From Oscillospiraceae bacterium (GTDB lineage Bacteria; Bacillota; Clostridia; Oscillospirales; Oscillospiraceae): 8,794 nucleotides of DNA. Every line of letters starts with the position of its first letter. Position 1 is the first letter of the stretch. The stretch spans positions 1 to 8,794 of the forward strand of contig JAFNXT010000153.1 in assembly GCA_017378975.1 (NCBI GenBank), given 5' to 3'. The notes under the pieces are model-generated. The model ran no database searches and was not told the origin of the DNA. It was given only the letters and a program-made list of their open reading frames with translations. A program made the translations under genes and the position numbers. Positions 5,703 to 8,794 of the stretch are shown here, in pieces.

Positions 5703-6476
5703 TCACAAAATATCCTTCAGCGCTCCCAATATCCGCTCCAGATCGTCCGCCAAGCCCTCCGCATCCGTGAACATATGGCAGAACACCGCGGAGATATCAT
5801 CCTCGAACCCCACCGGCAGCACCGGACACATCTCCTTCGCCAGCTGCACCAGCCGCTTCTCGCCGGGATGGGTCACCCCATTGAGCGCGAAGAGCATATC
5901 GAAATAGGTCTCAAGGAACGCGGCGGTGCGATGGTTGACGCTGTTCAGATCCCCACGCTTGGCGGCCTTCAGGATCTGATCCCGATAGGCCGGCATGGAA
6001 TCCGTCAGCAGCCGCCAGCCCTGATCCAGGATGTTCTTCTTCAGCTGCTCGGGGTACGGCACCGTGAACCTTTCTCTGGCAGCCCCCAACCGCCCTGTCC
6101 TGTCATAAATGACCTTGCAGGTGATGAGATTATGCCACATACAGGTGGTATAGGCATTGCTGGGGTGGAAGCCCTCCACCACCCATGCCACTCCCGTCAC
6201 GAGGTCGTCAAGATCCCGGTACAGGATATCGAAATCGATCCCATCCTTGAAGGTGCCGTTGTCCTCCAGTTCCCAGAAATGGTTGCCATACTCCACATAG
6301 GAGCAAAGAGGCTCCAGTATCCTCCGTCGCTCCTCCTCCCCCACAGGGGCTGTGCAATACAGATAGATATCATAGTCCGAACTATCATCGAAATGCGTCC
6401 CGGCTCTGGAACCACCCAAAGCGATCGCCTCGATCTGAGGGACTTCCGCCAATGCCCGAAACAACTGTTCTACCAT
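5703..6476 (-). CDS. Nucleotidyltransferase-fold protein (DUF4037-like)
   Basis: This 257-residue protein has the polymerase-beta-type nucleotidyltransferase signature: GGSRAG at 21-26, then SDYDIYLY (33-40) with the two metal-binding aspartates D34 and D36. A third acidic site is likely in GIDFDILY (D81 or D83). A mainly helical C-terminal part contains HPGEKRL (203-209), as in DUF4037-type proteins. The family resembles aminoglycoside nucleotidyltransferases in fold, but the substrate here is unknown. I chose ATG 6474-6476 because GGGAGG lies seven bases upstream and the only good promoter overlaps the two earlier in-frame starts. No signal peptide or membrane segment is seen. It is a single-gene unit between two hairpin elements and has no evident link to the aro operon. 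Confidence 0.85.
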   Translation of the reverse strand: MVEQLFRALAEVPQIEAIALGGSRAGTHFDDSSDYDIYLYCTAPVGEEERRRILEPLCSYVEYGNHFWELEDNGTFKDGIDFDILYRDLDDLVTGVAWVVEGFHPSNAYTTCMWHNLITCKVIYDRTGRLGAARERFTVPYPEQLKKNILDQGWRLLTDSMPAYRDQILKAAKRGDLNSVNHRTAAFLETYFDMLFALNGVTHPGEKRLVQLAKEMCPVLPVGFEDDISAVFCHMFTDAEGLADDLERILGALKDIL

Positions 6477-6507
6477 ATCAAGACCTCCCGATCCAATAGA
6501 TACGTCC

Positions 6508-6536
6508 ATTGTACACCTCTGTTCCAAACAATTCAA
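6508..6536 (-). promoter_or_regulatory. Promoter of the nucleotidyltransferase gene
   Basis: TTGAAT (6531-6536) and TACAAT (6508-6513) are 17 bases apart. Transcription would begin near 6501, leaving a leader of about 25 bases with GGGAGG (6484-6489) before ATG 6474-6476. This placement makes the in-frame TTG at 6536 and ATG at 6509 unlikely starts. Confidence 0.7.
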
Positions 6537-6550
6537 CTCCCAGAAAAGAA

Positions 6551-6674
6551 TGTCATCGCGAGGAGCGACAGCTCCGTGGCGATCCCCTACAGCTTTCCGT
6601 TGCGCCGGACCGCCCGTAGGGCGGCAGAAAGCTTAGGCAGATCACCACGCCGTAAACAGCGGCCCGCGATGACA
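6551..6674. repeat. 124-bp inverted-repeat element, MITE-like or REP-like
   Basis: The element begins TGTCATCGCG and ends with its exact reverse complement CGCGATGACA. A second arm pair, GTGGCGATC and GATCACCAC, matches at all but one position. The interior holds a further nested hairpin, with AGCTTTC facing GAAAGCTT and CCGCCC facing GGGCGG. No coding frame fits. Its outer sequence recalls a GTCATTGCGAGGAGC-type dispersed repeat that I remember from many bacterial genomes. It starts eight bases after the stop of the repeat protein gene, so it may also serve as its transcript end. Copy number elsewhere in the genome cannot be seen from here. Confidence 0.72.
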
Positions 6675-6681
6675 TCTTTAT

Positions 6682-8794
6682 TTATGCGATGCCGGAAAAA
6701 TATCGCTTGGCATAATAGCCATACACCGCAGTGGCCTGCGCGAAGGCCTGCTGGGCATCGCCGTCAGCGGCCGCCTTGCCCTCGCAGTACTTACCAAGAG
6801 AATATGGGATGATACCGGTGGTGATCCGCTGGCCGCCGCTTTCGAAGACACAGGACACATAGTAGGTCTTGTCCATATCCTTCGCCGCGATCCCGGCCAC
6901 CTGTCCCCACCATGTCCCATCGGTACAGACCATCTCCATGGAGCCCAATGCGTTCTCCTCGCTCAGCTTCTCCACGACATCCATGGTCTCCACGTCCCAC
7001 CAGTACAGGGTCATGGTCCCATCCACCGCGATCGCCGGAGCGCAGTAGAAATTCACCGCAAAGGCTCCATCGAAGGACACAGAAGGATACAGCGTCTTAA
7101 AATCAGAGTTGACTCTGACGAAATCCACGGTCTTGGCACCGTCTGCCGCCACCACGGGATCGATCATGGCCTCATCATAGCCCGCCACCAGCGCCAACTG
7201 CTGAGCAGTCAAAGCCCCGTTCACCGGCTTATCTATGTTGTGCCCGAAGTATCGCTGGGCCTCGGCACCGTAGTTCACCATGGCGACCACCAGGGACTTC
7301 ATCTCGTCGGTGTAGCCACCACTGAGGATGGTGTTAGCATAAGCCTTGGCATTGTAGCCACCGGCACCGGAGTAGGCATAAGTACCGTCGGTCAGCTTGG
7401 CGTAGACCTTGAAATACACGGCATCCCCCATATAGGCCGCCGGGATGCCCTCAGACTTGGCAAGATACATGGTGCCGTTGGTCACATAGCCAGGTATTAG
7501 ACCGATAGCATCATCGATCGTCGCCTCCGCATCGTAGGAAGAGAGCATCATCAGACCCATCTCCACAATGGAATAGGGATCGGTGACTGTGTAATAAACA
7601 TTGTAAATGATCTCATCCTCGAAAGACAACGTAGGATACTTCAGGATCAGACCGGGATCCGTGACCGGCTTTTCCTCGCCGCAGACTGTACACAAACCGT
7701 CCACATAATCGTGTTCTCCGTTGCAATAGACCTGCCAGGTCAACGTGCCGCCGTGATCGGCCATGGTATCTACCGTCCAGCTGGGCTCGTTGGCAGGATA
7801 CTTACAAACCGCTGTGACACCGTTGAAAGAATTCGCGCTGATCGTCGGGGCCGCGCCGGTGAATACCACAGTATCCAGCGCAGAGCACCGCGCAAAGGCC
7901 ATTTCCCCGATCGACCGGAGCGTAGACGGCAGCTCCACTGTTTCCAGCGCCGTGTCATTGGAACTGACAGATCCCGAGGAATAGTACGGATAATAAGTAT
8001 ACGAGCCGATATGGCTGATGCCCTCAGCGAAACTCACCTTCAGCAGACTGTTGCGGCTGACGAATTCCAGCGTATGCTGATAGTAGTTCCCGGAAGAAGA
8101 ATCGACTCTGTCCTCCATCACACCGGTACTGCCCTTTGAATAGTGGATAGAAGTGACACTGGAAGTACCGCAGAAAGGATGGGCGTAGCCATACTCACAG
8201 CACACGTCCACAGGCATGGTCACCGTACGAAGTCCGTCCATGTTGGCAAATGCCTCGTTGCCCAATGCCAAGACCGTGTCCGGGATCAACAGTTCCGCAA
8301 TGCCATCGCAGTCATAGAAGCAACCCAGAGGGATCCGACTGATGCTGTCAGGGATCCGGATCTGTGTCAATGCGTCACAATTTGAAAATACATAGGCACC
8401 AAGGCTGGTCATCCCTTCAGGAAGCTCCACTCCTGTCAGCGCAGTACAGTTGCTGAACGCCCTCTCACCGATCGTCTCCAGCGTGGAAGGAAGCGACACA
8501 TTCGCTAAAACTGTCGTATAGGTAGTGGAAGAACCACTGCTATAATAGGGATAGTACGCGTAGCTGCCGATGTGGGTGATGCCCTCATCGAAGCTCACAT
8601 CCGTAAGACTGCTCCGGCTGGAATGCTCCAGCGTATACTGATGGTAGTTTCCGGAGCTGCTGTTGCTCGTCCGGTCTGGCATCCGCCCGGAAACCCCCAC
8701 CGTATAGCGGATCGACGTGACACCGACGGTGCCGCTGAAACAATGACCGACGGTGAAATCAAACATCAGATCCACAGGCATGGTCACGGTACGA
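6682..8794 (-). CDS. BspA-like leucine-rich-repeat surface protein, C-terminal part (5' end outside window)
   Basis: At least 704 residues are visible; the frame stays open to the right edge, so no start or signal peptide can be judged. Numbering below is from the Met at 8785-8787. Residues 1 to about 340 are LRR_5-type repeats as in Bacteroides BspA, with units such as LPSTLETIGERAFSNCTAL (99-117). They are arranged in two long copies. Residues 355-370 hold C-N-G-E-H and CTVCG, a possible small metal site. Residues 381-514 and 567-697 are two copies of one C-terminal domain. The protein ends in YFSGIA with no LPxTG motif or membrane anchor. It is probably secreted or surface-bound and may bind host or other cells; that role is inferred from the family. 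I recognise the repeats but not the C-terminal domain. Confidence 0.85.
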   Translation of the reverse strand, partial: RTVTMPVDLMFDFTVGHCFSGTVGVTSIRYTVGVSGRMPDRTSNSSSGNYHQYTLEHSSRSSLTDVSFDEGITHIGSYAYYPYYSSGSSTTYTTVLANVSLPSTLETIGERAFSNCTALTGVELPEGMTSLGAYVFSNCDALTQIRIPDSISRIPLGCFYDCDGIAELLIPDTVLALGNEAFANMDGLRTVTMPVDVCCEYGYAHPFCGTSSVTSIHYSKGSTGVMEDRVDSSSGNYYQHTLEFVSRNSLLKVSFAEGISHIGSYTYYPYYSSGSVSSNDTALETVELPSTLRSIGEMAFARCSALDTVVFTGAAPTISANSFNGVTAVCKYPANEPSWTVDTMADHGGTLTWQVYCNGEHDYVDGLCTVCGEEKPVTDPGLILKYPTLSFEDEIIYNVYYTVTDPYSIVEMGLMMLSSYDAEATIDDAIGLIPGYVTNGTMYLAKSEGIPAAYMGDAVYFKVYAKLTDGTYAYSGAGGYNAKAYANTILSGGYTDEMKSLVVAMVNYGAEAQRYFGHNIDKPVNGALTAQQLALVAGYDEAMIDPVVAADGAKTVDFVRVNSDFKTLYPSVSFDGAFAVNFYCAPAIAVDGTMTLYWWDVETMDVVEKLSEENALGSMEMVCTDGTWWGQVAGIAAKDMDKTYYVSCVFESGGQRITTGIIPYSLGKYCEGKAAADGDAQQAFAQATAVYGYYAKRYFSGIA
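6697..7647 (-). repeat. Tandem C-terminal domains of the BspA-like protein
   Basis: Encoded residues 381-514 (7246-7647) and 567-697 (6697-7089) share a beginning, YPTLSFED versus YPSVSFDG, and an ending, VNYGAEAQRYF versus VYGYYAKRYF. In between they share an aromatic-rich strand pattern (YFKVYAK versus YYVSCVF). They are divergent copies of one domain of about 130 residues, joined by a linker of about 50 residues. Confidence 0.7.
7768..8794 (-). repeat. Long internal repeat (period 564 bp, 188 residues) in the BspA-like gene
   Basis: The stretch VTMPVD...SSSGNY...HTLE...SF-EGI-HIGSY-YYPYYSSGS occurs twice, with its landmarks exactly 564 bases apart (the CCACAGGCATGGTCAC block at 8208 and at 8772). 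The second copy departs after the LPSTL-IGE-AF unit and ends in a cap-like segment. The right edge cuts into the first copy, so further copies may lie beyond it. Confidence 0.85.

Noticed and set aside
6477..6536. Longer nucleotidyltransferase starting at TTG 6534-6536 or ATG 6507-6509
   Set aside because: Both codons overlap the predicted -35 and -10 boxes, while ATG 6474-6476 has the best ribosome site and gives the usual family N-terminus.
8785..8787. ATG at 8785-8787 as start of the BspA-like protein
   Set aside because: The same MPVD segment recurs inside the protein as part of the 188-residue repeat, the frame remains open to the window edge, and no signal peptide follows this Met.

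Overview
The window looks like part of a moderately GC-rich Firmicutes (Clostridia) chromosome, most likely a gut Oscillospiraceae-type organism. This rests on purine-rich Shine-Dalgarno sites, a clostridial gene order for aromatic biosynthesis, and a BspA-like leucine-rich-repeat surface protein of a kind common in that group. The taxonomic call is inference from style and families. All genes with support read on the minus strand, so the window is best read from right to left.

From the right edge: a large BspA-like repeat protein (6682-8794, start outside the window); a 124-bp inverted-repeat element right after its stop (6551-6674); a clear promoter and a nucleotidyltransferase-fold protein (5703-6476); a GC-rich hairpin (5667-5686); then a strong promoter (5603-5631) that drives the aromatic amino acid operon.

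The operon order is aroF (DAHP synthase), tyrA (prephenate dehydrogenase), aroB (dehydroquinate synthase), aroA (EPSP synthase), aroC (chorismate synthase) and a chorismate mutase-domain gene, probably pheA, cut by the left edge. Genes overlap by 4 or 20 bases or are one base apart, which suggests one translationally coupled transcript. Together they cover entry into the shikimate pathway, the dehydroquinate, EPSP and chorismate steps, and the branches to tyrosine and phenylalanine. Dehydroquinase, shikimate dehydrogenase and shikimate kinase are not in the window.

The most interesting structure is the roughly 215-nt untranslated leader of aroF. It encodes an unannotated 22-residue peptide (5501-5569) with a strong ribosome binding site and a run of four Phe and four Tyr in nine residues. 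The RNA can form three mutually exclusive structures: a leader hairpin (1:2), an antiterminator (2:3) and an intrinsic terminator (3:4) just before aroF. This is the architecture of ribosome-mediated transcription attenuation. The sensed residues, Phe and Tyr but not Trp, match the operon's two end products.
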